The notes: generated by a model not told the origin, from the letters alone. A stretch of 64,000 nt of DNA from Bacteroides luhongzhouii (GCF_009193295.2 NZ_CP059973.1:4960001-5024000); one strand, 5' to 3'; positions 45,001-54,057 are shown, counted from the first letter of the stretch. Made by a program: numbers and translations.

Positions 45001-46500
45001 ATGACCTTGATCCTTGCCATTATTCCGGTGTTACTGTTGATTATACTAATGGCATTCTTTAAAATGCCGGGTGACAGAAGTAGTATCATTTCTCTGATCG
45101 TGACGATGCTAATTGCTATTTTCGGCTTCGCTTTTTCAGTAGACAATCTGTTTTACTCCTTTTTATATGGGGCATTAAAAGCCGTCTCTCCTATCTTAAT
45201 CATTATTCTGATGGCTATTTTCAGTTATAACGTATTGTTGAAAACAGAAAAGATGGAGATTATCAAACAGCAATTCGCTTCTATTTCTACCGATAAAAGT
45301 ATTCAGGTGTTATTACTGACTTGGGGATTCGGGGGACTACTGGAAGCGATGGCCGGCTTCGGGACAGCAGTTGCTATTCCGGCAGCCATTCTTATCAGTC
45401 TGGGATTTAAGCCTATCTTTTCGGCAACCGTAAGTTTGATTGCCAACAGTGTAGCCACAGCTTTCGGAGCGATCGGGACTCCGGTATTGGTGCTGGCCAA
45501 AGAAACGAATCTGGATGTATTGCATCTTAGCACGAATGTCGTATTGCAGTTATCCGTTTTGATGTTCCTGATTCCGCTGGTTTTGCTTTTCCTTACTGAC
45601 TCCAAACTTAAATCACTTCCCAAAAATATATTTCTTGCCTTATTAGTAGGCGGAGTCTCTTTAGTCAGCCAATATCTGGCTGCCAAGTATATGGGTGCTG
45701 AGTCTCCGGCCATTATCGGCAGTATTCTTTCGATTATCGTGATTGTTCTTTATGGAAAACTGACTGCCTCTAAAGAAGAGAAAGCACGGAAAAGCCATCT
45801 GAAAACAAAAGATATACTGAATGCATGGAGCATCTATTTACTGATTCTATTTTTAATTATTCTAACCAGTCCCCTCTTCCCGGGATTGCGTCATACATTA
45901 GAGAATAACTGGATAACCCGAATCAGTTTGCCCATCAATGCTTCCACCGTCAATTATACCATTTCCTGGCTGACTCATGCCGGAGTATTGCTTTTCATCG
46001 GAACTTTTATCGGTGGATTGATTCAAGGGGCTAAAGTAAAAGACTTGTTCATCGTTCTTTGGAATACAGTGAAGCAATTAAAGAAAACATTCATCACAGT
46101 GATCTGCCTTGTGGGATTATCCACAATCATGGATAGTGCCGGAATGATTGCCGTGATTGCCACGGCACTGGCTACGGCTACAGGAAGTTTGTACCCGCTG
46201 TTTGCTCCGGTCATCGGTTGCCTAGGAACGTTTATCACCGGAAGCGACACCTCTTCCAACATCCTTTTCGGAAAGTTGCAAGCAAGTGTTGCAGGGCAAA
46301 TTCATGTTAGTCCGGATTGGCTGTCTGCTGCAAATACAGTAGGTGCTACAGGGGGTAAGATTATCTCCCCGCAAAGTATTGCTATCGCCACTTCTGCGGG
46401 AAACCAACAGGGAAAAGAAGGGGAAATACTGAAAGCGGCTATTCCATATGCGTTGGTATATGTGGCGATTACCGGAATTATTGTTTATATTTTCAGTTAA
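45001..46500 (+). CDS. L-lactate permease family transporter
   Basis: A 499-residue inner-membrane transporter with about 12-13 spans. LctP-family segments: LLTWGFGGLLEAMAGFGTAV; AIPAAILISLGFKPIFSATV; IANSVATAFGAIGTPVLVLA; GCLGTFITGSDTSSNILFGK; and ANTVGATGGKIISPQSIAIA. It would exchange lactate or glycolate with protons. It starts just after the terminator of the preceding gene and stands alone. No lactate dehydrogenase gene is nearby. Confidence 0.92.
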   Translation: MTLILAIIPVLLLIILMAFFKMPGDRSSIISLIVTMLIAIFGFAFSVDNLFYSFLYGALKAVSPILIIILMAIFSYNVLLKTEKMEIIKQQFASISTDKSIQVLLLTWGFGGLLEAMAGFGTAVAIPAAILISLGFKPIFSATVSLIANSVATAFGAIGTPVLVLAKETNLDVLHLSTNVVLQLSVLMFLIPLVLLFLTDSKLKSLPKNIFLALLVGGVSLVSQYLAAKYMGAESPAIIGSILSIIVIVLYGKLTASKEEKARKSHLKTKDILNAWSIYLLILFLIILTSPLFPGLRHTLENNWITRISLPINASTVNYTISWLTHAGVLLFIGTFIGGLIQGAKVKDLFIVLWNTVKQLKKTFITVICLVGLSTIMDSAGMIAVIATALATATGSLYPLFAPVIGCLGTFITGSDTSSNILFGKLQASVAGQIHVSPDWLSAANTVGATGGKIISPQSIAIATSAGNQQGKEGEILKAAIPYALVYVAITGIIVYIFS

Positions 46501-47136
46501 TTACCCGAAAATAGAAGAAGATAATAATACTGTTAACAAAGCGTGATAATGCTTCCGCTTAACCATTAGATGTTAAAACATTTAGTTCGTTTTGGCACAG
46601 TTATGAATATATTTTATTCATTACCAATATTAAGAATCAGCCTTCTTATTACTGATAAACTACCGTCTTATCGTATACTTTATTTCTATTTATTAATCGC
46701 CGACTATAGTTGTCTGCCTGGCTGGCTATAGTCGGCTGATTAGACAACAATAGTCGACCAGGTGGACAACTCTAGTCGGCTTCTTAGATGCAAGCTGTTC
46801 AATTTGCTAAGATTGACAATGCCGATGCGAAGGTTACGGGCTGTGAAAGTGCAAACTGTGGGGATTGTGAAGGCGTGAAGGGCGTGAAGAAAAGACTTTT
46901 CTTTATTTGTTCACAGAAAACACCTATCAAACAGATGATTACCATCCGTGAAGGATGTGAAGGAGGAGAACTGAACTTTCTTTATGCTTGTCCCATTTTT
47001 CTATATGGCGGTTTCGTACCCCCATGTAGGATGTTAATGCACCTACTGCCTGTTGTGGATGGTGAAGAACAATGGGACAGGCGGATTACAGTTAGTTAGC
47101 GATTGACTTGAAAAGCCGTAGTATAGAAACCTTTGC
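46501..47136. other. Intergenic region, no convincing gene
   Basis: 636 bp between convergent lactate permease and HD-Pnk genes. It holds the GACTATAG repeat cluster (46701-46782) and, at about 46860-46970, tandem GTGAAGG-type direct repeats. A 103-codon frame at 46788-47099 has no recognisable family, and I treat it as chance. Confidence 0.6.
46701..46782. repeat. GCCGACTATAGTTGTC inverted-repeat cluster
   Basis: Outer arms at 46701-46723 and 46760-46782 match in 20 of 23 positions as inverted repeats. Inside are further units CTATAGTCGGCTG and AATAGTCGACCAG. It shares the GACTATAG core with the cluster at 7931-8016. Confidence 0.75.
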
Positions 47137-48246
47137 TTATACCACATGATAGATCACTTCATGTGCTTCCGTCAGTAGAGGAACCTCCAGCTTATCCAAC
47201 ATCTTATCCAATACAGATTCAGGAAGTGCATATTCCCTGCTTTTATTTTGTTGACGCCAAGTGTGATATGGCTGTTCCAGATAGACTATCTTCACTTTCG
47301 CACCATAATCAACAAACAAATCAATCAGTTGGGCACGCATCTGACGAGTTATGTTAGTAGCATTCCAAACAAAATCCTGTCCTTTACGAAGATACGTCCT
47401 GGCTTCTTCCTTCGCCATTTGCACTACCCGTCCATTCGCCGACTTATCTGTGGGACTCAATTTGTACTTTCGACGAATGGCGTCCAAACTCACCACCGGC
47501 ATATCCATACCAGCAGATTGGATATAATAGTCTTTCCCCATTCCCGGAAGTCCTGACAAAATCGTCACTTCACATTTAAACTGTTCGTGAGGAATATAAT
47601 CAATATAGCTGTCTTCTGCATGGAAATAATGAAAGCGTGCACAATCTGTGGCAAACTCTCTCGGTTTACTCCAACAATCTTGTTCGCGGCAGAAAATCTC
47701 AAACAGTTCCACAGCTTCCAACAGTTCATTCTTATCTTCACAAATACGCCCTCTGACATCAGCGTCAGCCAACATCTTCAGCAATGAAGTATCTACCCGT
47801 AAAGAAGCTTCACAGAGTTTCTTTACAGAATCCGGCTTCTCCATCAGCCAAACAGGCAATCCATGATACCGGACTAAAGACGCAATCTGTTCCCGGATAT
47901 GGAACGGAGCTGGACAATCCCGGTATAAAATAGTACGGGCAGTGTACTCTCCTTTTCTGGCATGACCTTTAGCAGATACCCGTCCCTCTCCTTCATCCAC
48001 GGAAGTCGAACGCTTTTCAACATCATGCAACAATGCAGATGTCCAAATAATTTCTTTCTCCAAGGTGGAGAGAGTATGATAAGCAGAAGACTGCCGCAAT
48101 GCTTCCAACACCATACGGGTATGCTCGGCCACACTTCCCTCCGCATGATAACGAGTATCCTGCGGGACGACATTCATTTCCCGTACCCACTCGAACTGTC
48201 GTTCGAGTGAGCACCATGATTTATCTTCTATCAATTTCCAATTCAT
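47137..48246 (-). CDS. HD-Pnk: HD phosphoesterase / 5'-OH polynucleotide kinase fusion
   Basis: A 369-residue end-healing enzyme. The N-terminal HD domain (about 30-190) has GSVAEHTRMVLEALR, SALLHDVEKRST, and later RYHGLP. The C-terminal kinase has a P-loop in ILSGLPGMGKDYYIQ, the acceptor motif VVSLDAIRRKYKL, and NATNITRQMRAQLIDLF with a lid arginine. This is the layout of the characterised Runella HD-Pnk, which removes 2',3'-cyclic or 2'/3'-phosphates and phosphorylates 5'-OH ends. The start at 48246 is set by an AGGAGG site six bases upstream. It overlaps the ligase gene by 26 bp and is the last gene of the RNA-repair operon. Confidence 0.88.
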   Translation of the reverse strand: MNWKLIEDKSWCSLERQFEWVREMNVVPQDTRYHAEGSVAEHTRMVLEALRQSSAYHTLSTLEKEIIWTSALLHDVEKRSTSVDEGEGRVSAKGHARKGEYTARTILYRDCPAPFHIREQIASLVRYHGLPVWLMEKPDSVKKLCEASLRVDTSLLKMLADADVRGRICEDKNELLEAVELFEIFCREQDCWSKPREFATDCARFHYFHAEDSYIDYIPHEQFKCEVTILSGLPGMGKDYYIQSAGMDMPVVSLDAIRRKYKLSPTDKSANGRVVQMAKEEARTYLRKGQDFVWNATNITRQMRAQLIDLFVDYGAKVKIVYLEQPYHTWRQQNKSREYALPESVLDKMLDKLEVPLLTEAHEVIYHVV

Positions 48247-48955
48247 CATTATCCTCCTTTTCATTACTTAATTCCCAGACAAGCGGGGCACGTTTCCAAT
48301 TACGCGTCCAATGCTCGTCTGTTTTGACGTGTCCTTTTCGCACATATTTAAACACATGATGCGCAAATTCGCTTACCGGATATTCCTCGATATTGCGGCT
48401 GACTACTCCTTCACGAGTACAAGTCTCTTTCGTCCACGGATCACATGACCCGAAAACAGACGGGTCTTGTGACATATCGATGATTTCCTGTTTTAAAAGC
48501 TCCGGCGTTAAACCGGAAACAGGTTCTATCTTCAACTCCGGAACAGTAGGCAAGTCAAATAAAGCTGCATAAAACTTCACTTCTTCCCATGACAACCATT
48601 GATCCATGCAACGAACCGCAAAGATATAAAAATGCGTTTCTAATCGCTGATATTCAATAGAATGTATGGCGTATAGATTTTCTCCAAAGATTTCTATATC
48701 ACCCAAATCATTCTTTATCAATTCCCAACGTTCCCGCAGTTGCCTCGTCCAGGGTGAAGTGGTGGGAGCCGCATGCGAACGGGCAAAGACACCCCACTGA
48801 CTTAAACAATTATTCTCTCCATCCAACTTCTCAGTATGCACTAATGTCTTAATCCGTTGGATATCTTCCCAATACGTATGATTAATCCGGTCATCACTAG
48901 TCGTTCCGGGAGAGAACGGATAGTGATAGGTACGACCATATTTCTCTGATATCAT
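48221..48955 (-). CDS. Rnl-type RNA ligase
   Basis: A 244-residue nucleotidyltransferase-fold ligase. Motif I is VHTEKLDGENNCLS, with the adenylated lysine at residue 43 (KLDG). Later motifs: NLYAIHSIEY and LETHFYIFAVR (motif III region); TREGVVSRNIEEYP (motif IV); and VFKYVRKGHVKTDEHW (motif V). This is an ATP-dependent ligase joining 3'-OH to 5'-phosphate ends, exactly what HD-Pnk downstream would produce. It lies 43 bp after prfH and overlaps HD-Pnk. It is shorter than T4 Rnl2 and has no separate C-terminal domain. Confidence 0.88.
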   Translation of the reverse strand: MISEKYGRTYHYPFSPGTTSDDRINHTYWEDIQRIKTLVHTEKLDGENNCLSQWGVFARSHAAPTTSPWTRQLRERWELIKNDLGDIEIFGENLYAIHSIEYQRLETHFYIFAVRCMDQWLSWEEVKFYAALFDLPTVPELKIEPVSGLTPELLKQEIIDMSQDPSVFGSCDPWTKETCTREGVVSRNIEEYPVSEFAHHVFKYVRKGHVKTDEHWTRNWKRAPLVWELSNEKEDNDELEIDRR

Positions 48956-48998
48956 CTTCTTCTTTTTTTTAATTAAATACTCATTCTTTTTTGCACAA

Positions 48999-49619
48999 CT
49001 AAACGAGTGATTCCTGAATCACCTTCACCGGATTCCCCCGCTGAAGATGATTGTGACTGACCCAGTTTTCCTGTGCCTGAATCATGGCTTGTTCCATCGT
49101 CCAGGACGAAAGTTTCACTAACAAACGTTCTGTTGCCAATTTCTTGTTCTGCCATTGCGAGCGTTGGTCGGAAGCTACCACACTCATTCCCGTAGGAATA
49201 TGCACCGCACGAACTGCCGATTCTGTCTTGTTGACGTGTTGTCCGCCAGGTCCGGAAGCACGCAAGGTTTCATAACGGAAATCATGTTCCGTAACCTCCT
49301 GACTCTCGGACAAAACAAACGAATGAACACCAACAAACCAGTTTTTCCGCTTATGATAAATGCGATACGGACTTTGAGCTATCCATTGCACTGTTCCTTC
49401 CCATTCATCCACCACTTCATCACAGGCTGCCCCTTGAAGGGAAATGACAGCCGAAAGCAAAGTACGGTTCACCGGTCCTACCTCCCGCTCTATCATTTCC
49501 ACTTTCAAGCCTCTCGCTTGTGCTTGTTTCACGATTCTTTCGAGCACTAAAGCCACTACCCGGCAACATTCCGCAGGTCCTCTGCCGGAAGTAATTTGTA
49601 AATAGACTTTTTCTTTCAT
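48999..49619 (-). CDS. prfH: Peptide chain release factor homologue PrfH
   Basis: A 206-residue release-factor-like protein with the catalytic GGQ in LRASGPGGQHVNKTESAVRA and a basic C-terminal tail (ENWVSHNHLQRGNPVKVIQE). It lacks the codon-recognition domain of RF1/RF2 and has its own N-terminal domain (YLQITSGRGPAECCRVVALV). PrfH is known to act with an RtcB partner on ribosomes with cleaved 16S decoding-centre RNA: it releases the stalled peptide so RtcB can reseal the rRNA. Only 4 bp separate it from rtcB, fitting that pair. Confidence 0.93.
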   Translation of the reverse strand: MKEKVYLQITSGRGPAECCRVVALVLERIVKQAQARGLKVEMIEREVGPVNRTLLSAVISLQGAACDEVVDEWEGTVQWIAQSPYRIYHKRKNWFVGVHSFVLSESQEVTEHDFRYETLRASGPGGQHVNKTESAVRAVHIPTGMSVVASDQRSQWQNKKLATERLLVKLSSWTMEQAMIQAQENWVSHNHLQRGNPVKVIQESLV

Positions 49620-49623
49620 CGCA

Positions 49624-51021
49624 TTACTCCTTATTCATTCGTACAATGCGAGGCATAAATTTGCCTTGGACTTCCACCAGTGTCTCCTGCGTATACATCA
49701 CTCTGTCAATGTCCTTGTATGCCAGCGGCATTTCTTCCACGCTCCCACCAATCAAAGTTACTCCTGCTTGCGACAGTAACTTCTTCAAAGCCGATTGCGT
49801 AAAACTATCTTTTGCCTGTTGGCGGGACATTGCCCTGCCGGCTCCATGAGAGGCCGAATTCAACGCTTCTTCCACCCCTTTGCCACAAACCAGATAACCC
49901 GGGGTAGCCATACTTCCGGGAATCAATCCCGCTTGTCCCTTTTGTGCCGGAGTAGCCCCTTTACGATGGACGATTGCCATACGCCCCGGTATTATTTCCT
50001 CTTTCCAAGCAAAGTTATGATGGTTATTGACATTAGCGAGAGGCTTCAACCCTAAGGCTTTCGCCAAATTCAAATGAATCCGTTCATGACAGGCACGGGC
50101 ATAATCACCTGCCAGATTCATACTCATCCAATACTCCTGCCCCTCTTCCGTGTTCAAATCCAACCAGGCAAAATGTTGTGCTTCACGGGGAAGCCTGCAC
50201 ACTTCACGTGCCAGCAGACTGTAATGTTTTGCAATGGCAGCCCCCAACCCTCGTGAACCGGAATGTGACAGCAACGCCAAGTAACTTCCTTCCGGAAGAT
50301 TCAGCACGTTTTTTTCTTGCAGAGTGATCTCGCCGAACTCTACAAAATGATTGCCACCACCGGAACTCCCCAGTTGACGGACGGCCTTTCCATGCAAATC
50401 CCTCAATAAAGACGTCAGACGGAATTCCTCCCTATCCAACACTTCATGTTCCTGCTCAAAACCCAATCCGCCATCCATACCGAAATGGGTGAAGTCTTTC
50501 AAAGCTTCTTTCATCTGATAGGCATACCGTTTCAGAAAATCTGCTCCGGCATCGAATACTGTCAGACTCATCCGGCAGCCGATATCAACTCCTACAGCAT
50601 ACGGTATCACCGCATTATCCGTAGCAAGCACTCCACCGATAGGCAACCCGTATCCGGCATGAGCATCAGGCATCAATGCTCCGGCCACTGTTACAGGCAA
50701 GCGCATAGCCAGGTTCATCTGTTGTTTGGCAAGCGTCTCGATAAATTTACCTCCATAGGTTTTATACATCAATGGCTCATCCAGTAAATCATAAGCTATA
50801 AACTCTTTCGCTATTATAGTCGGCGAAAGGCGTTCGGCCAGCTTATTCCATATTTCATTGTTTTTGTAAGATTCGGGATGCTCGAGTATATCGCTCAATG
50901 TCATTTCAATCTGTTCTTTTGTGTTATATTTGCAATGTTTGCTCACAATGTCCACTACCAGACTACGGGCAACATTATCCCGGTATCCCAGTTTACTTAA
51001 ATCTTTTAATCGTATTCCCAT
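49624..51021 (-). CDS. rtcB: RtcB-family RNA-splicing ligase (PrfH-associated)
   Basis: A 465-residue GTP/Mn2+-dependent ligase that joins 2',3'-cyclic phosphate or 3'-phosphate ends to 5'-OH ends. Motifs: MPDAHAGYGLPIGGVLATD; AVGVDIGCRMSL (metal Cys); LGSSGGGNHFVEFGE; SHSGSRGLGAAIAKHY; NNHHNFAWKE; GSMATPGYLVCGKGVE; and the guanylated histidine in NSASHGAGRAMSRQQAKDSF. It heads the operon with prfH, ligase and HD-Pnk. Its mRNA starts about 340 nt upstream and passes through a structured region (51171-51289). No RtcR-type regulator is adjacent. Confidence 0.95.
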   Translation of the reverse strand: MGIRLKDLSKLGYRDNVARSLVVDIVSKHCKYNTKEQIEMTLSDILEHPESYKNNEIWNKLAERLSPTIIAKEFIAYDLLDEPLMYKTYGGKFIETLAKQQMNLAMRLPVTVAGALMPDAHAGYGLPIGGVLATDNAVIPYAVGVDIGCRMSLTVFDAGADFLKRYAYQMKEALKDFTHFGMDGGLGFEQEHEVLDREEFRLTSLLRDLHGKAVRQLGSSGGGNHFVEFGEITLQEKNVLNLPEGSYLALLSHSGSRGLGAAIAKHYSLLAREVCRLPREAQHFAWLDLNTEEGQEYWMSMNLAGDYARACHERIHLNLAKALGLKPLANVNNHHNFAWKEEIIPGRMAIVHRKGATPAQKGQAGLIPGSMATPGYLVCGKGVEEALNSASHGAGRAMSRQQAKDSFTQSALKKLLSQAGVTLIGGSVEEMPLAYKDIDRVMYTQETLVEVQGKFMPRIVRMNKE

Positions 51022-51170
51022 ACTCTTTTTTCATTCGCATACAGCATTCCCTGTCAGCCTCACCGGCAGACGACGATGCAATACACGTGATACCAATGCT
51101 TAGGATATGGATATAAAACACCCTCCCACTGCATTGAAGTGATTAATTTTAAAAATAATAATGTGATTGC

Positions 51171-51289
51171 AGGACTAATCAACCATTGCCGCTTGTTAGT
51201 AGAATTGCGGTCAATGTAAGAACCATCAGTTCAATATAAAAAATAATAAGTTGCAAAGCCTCATCCTCCCGACGAGACAACTTAGTCCT
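51171..51289 (-). ncRNA. Structured leader in the rtcB operon 5' UTR
   Basis: On the minus strand a closing helix AGGACTAA (51282-51289) / TTAGTCCT (51171-51178) encloses two hairpins. One has arms AAGTTG/CAACTT with an inner CTC/GAG stem around GGGAGGATGAGG; the other is CATTGaCCGC/GCGGCAATG, a 9-bp stem with one bulged A. It lies between the mapped promoter (51369) and the rtcB start. Two tiny frames overlap as TGATG inside it (51226-51264, 12 codons; 51179-51226, 15 codons). It could be a regulatory leader or attenuator. It does not match the module at 10366-10766. Confidence 0.5.
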
Positions 51290-51368
51290 AATTTGAAAAT
51301 ATTATAACTCCAACATAATTAATACCCTTTCCATCAATTTTAAAGGGTGAATACTCATTTTATCGCGG

Positions 51369-51400
51369 CAAAAGTAGTGCTTATTTTTATATCTTCCAAA
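51369..51400 (-). promoter_or_regulatory. Promoter of the RNA-repair operon
   Basis: Minus strand: TTTG at 51397-51400, a 20-bp spacer, TACTTTTG at 51369-51376. A full consensus match; predicted start near 51361, leaving a leader of about 340 nt before rtcB. Confidence 0.7.
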
Positions 51401-51535
51401 GATTAATAGACAAATTTTAGTGTTCAATAACTATCCGAGGGAAGTTTTGCCAAGAGTTTCTGTCAAATTGCTATTTTATGGTCCTCTTATATCGCCTATC
51501 TTTACATCAGATAAAAACAAAAAGAAAGATAATAT

Positions 51536-52033
51536 ATGAAACGGATAAAAAGCTTATTAAGTGTCTTCATCTTGACACTGGCAGCCACGGCTTGCGCGGG
51601 AAACAGCGGAGAAAATAAAAAAAGCAATGAACCAACAAAGGAGGACAATAAAATGGAAGTAGTAGCATTAAATAAAGCAGATTTTTTAAAGAAGGTATAT
51701 AACTATGAAGCCAATCCGAACGATTGGAAATTTGAAGGCAGCCGTCCTGCCATCGTAGATTTCTATGCTACCTGGTGCGGTCCCTGCAAAGTGATGCACC
51801 CGATTCTGGAAGAACTTAGCAAAGAATATAGCGGCAAAGTAAATATCTACCAGATCGATGTGGACAAAGAACAAGAGCTGGCAGCGGCATTCGGTATCCG
51901 CAGCATCCCTACCCTATTGATGATTCCGATGAAAGAGGAACCGAGAATCATGCAGGGAGCTATGCCTAAAGACCAGCTTAAAAAAGCAATTGATGAATTT
52001 CTTCTGAAACAAAATAACGAAGCAAAGCAATAG
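51536..52033 (+). CDS. Thioredoxin-like lipoprotein
   Basis: A 165-residue protein with a lipoprotein signal (SLLSVFILTLAATACAGNSG; cysteine near residue 20) and a thioredoxin fold. The active site is in AIVDFYATWCGPCKVMHPIL, and the cis-proline segment is FGIRSIPTLLMIPM. It would be anchored in the periplasm and either reduce or exchange disulfides there; the WCGPC site favours a reductant, which needs an electron donor. A -7-like TATCTTTA box lies at 51497-51504. It stands alone and ends in a strong terminator. Confidence 0.9.
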   Translation: MKRIKSLLSVFILTLAATACAGNSGENKKSNEPTKEDNKMEVVALNKADFLKKVYNYEANPNDWKFEGSRPAIVDFYATWCGPCKVMHPILEELSKEYSGKVNIYQIDVDKEQELAAAFGIRSIPTLLMIPMKEEPRIMQGAMPKDQLKKAIDEFLLKQNNEAKQ

Positions 52034-52062
52034 ACTTCGACTTTTTTCTCGTCATGGGAACT

Positions 52063-52097
52063 GCCCTCTATTCGTCTTTTGAAGATGGATAGAGGGC
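52063..52097. terminator. Intrinsic terminator after the thioredoxin gene
   Basis: Perfect 9-bp arms GCCCTCTAT/ATAGAGGGC with an inner partial stem, then TGTTTATA. Confidence 0.75.
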
Positions 52098-52231
52098 TGT
52101 TTATATATGCCAAATGATAAGAACAAACATATTTGCATATATTCGCACTTCACTTTATCTTCTTATTGCTGGAATTGGTATATTTCAAATTGAAAAAATG
52201 CAGAAACATTGAATAATACTACATCACGATC

Positions 52232-52948
52232 TCACACTCTTTGTTTCATCACAAACCCCTCAAAGAAGTCGTCGCGGTAACTATTACCGATAGCTATTTC
52301 ATACGATTTTATGAATATATCATTATTGTCGAACGATTCGATGTGACCGGTATTGACAATATATGATTTATTCACCCGCAAGAAAGTAGATTTAGGTAAT
52401 AAATCGAATATGGCTTTCAAACTCATACGGGTGATAATACGCTGATCGCTAAGTTGGATTATAACGTAATCTTTCAATCCTTCAATGAAGAGAATATCGG
52501 AGAAGTTGACTTTAAAATACCGGCGTTCTGCTTTCACAAAAAAATAGTCGGCAGTAACCACCGTTTCGATGGCTTCTTTCTCTTCTTTCAGTAACAAAGA
52601 ATGGTAAGACAAAGCCTTATCCACAGCTTTTTGAAAACGCTCCGCTTCAACAGGCTTAATCAAATAATCTATCGCATCTACTTCATAACTGTCCAGTGCA
52701 TATTCAGTGTAGGCTGTAGTGAAAATAACCAGCGTTTTCTTTGAAATCGTACGTGCAAACTCAATTCCTGTAATCCCTGGCATCTGAATGTCAAGAAAGA
52801 CCAAATCAGTCACATGTTGCTCCATGAAATCGGAAGCTGTGGACGCACTATTAAAACTCCCGATTAATTGGAGGTTATTCGATTCTTCTATCAATAGCTT
52901 CATGGCTTCACGTGCCAATGGTTCATCGTCTACAATAATACAATTCAT
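52232..52948 (-). CDS. LytTR-family response regulator
   Basis: A 238-residue regulator. The receiver domain (1-120) has phospho-Asp in DLVFLDIQMPGITGIEFART, plus IIVDDEPLAREAMK and FTTAYTEYALDSYEVDAIDY. The LytTR DNA-binding domain (about 135-235) shows YFKVNFSDILFIEGLKDYVI, MSLKAIFDLLPKSTFLRVNK and SYIVNTGHIESF. It overlaps the LytS-like kinase gene by 4 bp and is the last gene of the receptor/kinase operon. LytTR proteins bind pairs of direct repeats; none were recognised nearby. Confidence 0.93.
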   Translation of the reverse strand: MNCIIVDDEPLAREAMKLLIEESNNLQLIGSFNSASTASDFMEQHVTDLVFLDIQMPGITGIEFARTISKKTLVIFTTAYTEYALDSYEVDAIDYLIKPVEAERFQKAVDKALSYHSLLLKEEKEAIETVVTADYFFVKAERRYFKVNFSDILFIEGLKDYVIIQLSDQRIITRMSLKAIFDLLPKSTFLRVNKSYIVNTGHIESFDNNDIFIKSYEIAIGNSYRDDFFEGFVMKQRV

Positions 52949-54057
52949 AATGTTATACTTAAAATTACAGTATATTTATTTTCATTCTCTATCTGCTTCA
53001 GTTCATACCGACCGGGATACAACAATCCCAATCTGCGTTGAATATTCACAAGTCCTATTCCTCCGACCTTCCCTTTACTAACGGCAACTTCCGGCGTGGA
53101 ATTCTCGCATCGAAACTCTAATCTATCATTATCAACCTTAAAAAAAACGTGCACATACGAAGGATGCTCGCTGTCAAAACTATGCTTTACCGCATTCTCC
53201 ACAAAAGGAATAAACAATAATGGCTGAATCCAAATGGAATCTGTCTCTTCTTGTTCCTCCATCGTAAACTGAAAATTATCACGACGAATCTTTTCCAGAT
53301 TCAGATAATCATTTAAGAAACGGATATCCGATGCTAACGAGACTCTTTCTCGCGAGCTGTCATTTATCTGATAGCGCAGTAAATCTTCTAATTTGAAAAG
53401 CACTTTGGATGCTTCTTCCGGATTTCTCTTTATCAGGACATTGGCATTATTCAGCATATTAAAAAGAAAATGCGGATTAATCTGATTTTTAAGAAACTTC
53501 AATTCCGACTGTAAAGTAGTGGATTCCAGTTCGTCGATACGTAGATTATAACGTAGCCAATGCGTGAACAATGAGATAGCCGCAGAGCCTGCCATGACAA
53601 AGCCGATGGTCAGTATGCCTGAAAAAGCATTGATGAAAGTGGCAAAGCCATTGGGATCTTTTCCGGGCAGAATCACTTCAAAAAGCAAACCTTGGGTAAC
53701 TGAAAGAAAAGTAACGACTGCTATATTTGTAATGATTGCCATCAACACATAACTACCCCAACGATTCTTCAACAGGAAATAAGGAACCAATACATACAGG
53801 TTTATATATATCACCATATTCATAGAGGCAAAATATGCCAGACATCCGCTCAATCGTCTCCCAAAGGAGACCGTTTGTAAAGGCTCATACCAAAGGACAT
53901 TGATTGTTATCAAAACAACAACCAATTGCAGCAGCAAATGCCTGTATATCCGATAACGGGGACTCAATAGAAATGCAGTGACACTTTTATCATTCATGTT
54001 TCTGTTGTCATTGGTATTTTTATAAAAGTCATTACCATGATTCGTATTCATACTCAC
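52945..54057 (-). CDS. LytS-type sensor histidine kinase (catalytically intact)
   Basis: A 370-residue membrane kinase. Four hydrophobic spans lie in residues 30-190 (LLLQLVVVLITINVLWYEPL; LMAIITNIAVVTFLSVTQGL; GILTIGFVMAGSAAISLFTH). The His_kinase region has the phospho-acceptor histidine in LKNQINPHFLFNMLNNANVL. The ATPase N box is FIPFVENAVKHSF, and the G box is GGIGLVNIQRRLGLLYPGRY. It overlaps its regulator by 4 bp and the preceding pseudokinase by 4 bp. It probably works as a heterodimer with that partner. Confidence 0.9.
   Translation of the reverse strand: MSMNTNHGNDFYKNTNDNRNMNDKSVTAFLLSPRYRIYRHLLLQLVVVLITINVLWYEPLQTVSFGRRLSGCLAYFASMNMVIYINLYVLVPYFLLKNRWGSYVLMAIITNIAVVTFLSVTQGLLFEVILPGKDPNGFATFINAFSGILTIGFVMAGSAAISLFTHWLRYNLRIDELESTTLQSELKFLKNQINPHFLFNMLNNANVLIKRNPEEASKVLFKLEDLLRYQINDSSRERVSLASDIRFLNDYLNLEKIRRDNFQFTMEEQEETDSIWIQPLLFIPFVENAVKHSFDSEHPSYVHVFFKVDNDRLEFRCENSTPEVAVSKGKVGGIGLVNIQRRLGLLYPGRYELKQIENENKYTVILSITL

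Noticed and set aside
46788..47099. A 103-codon cysteine-containing frame
   Set aside because: It is driven by GTGAAGG repeats, lacks a family match, and its composition is unlike a folded protein.
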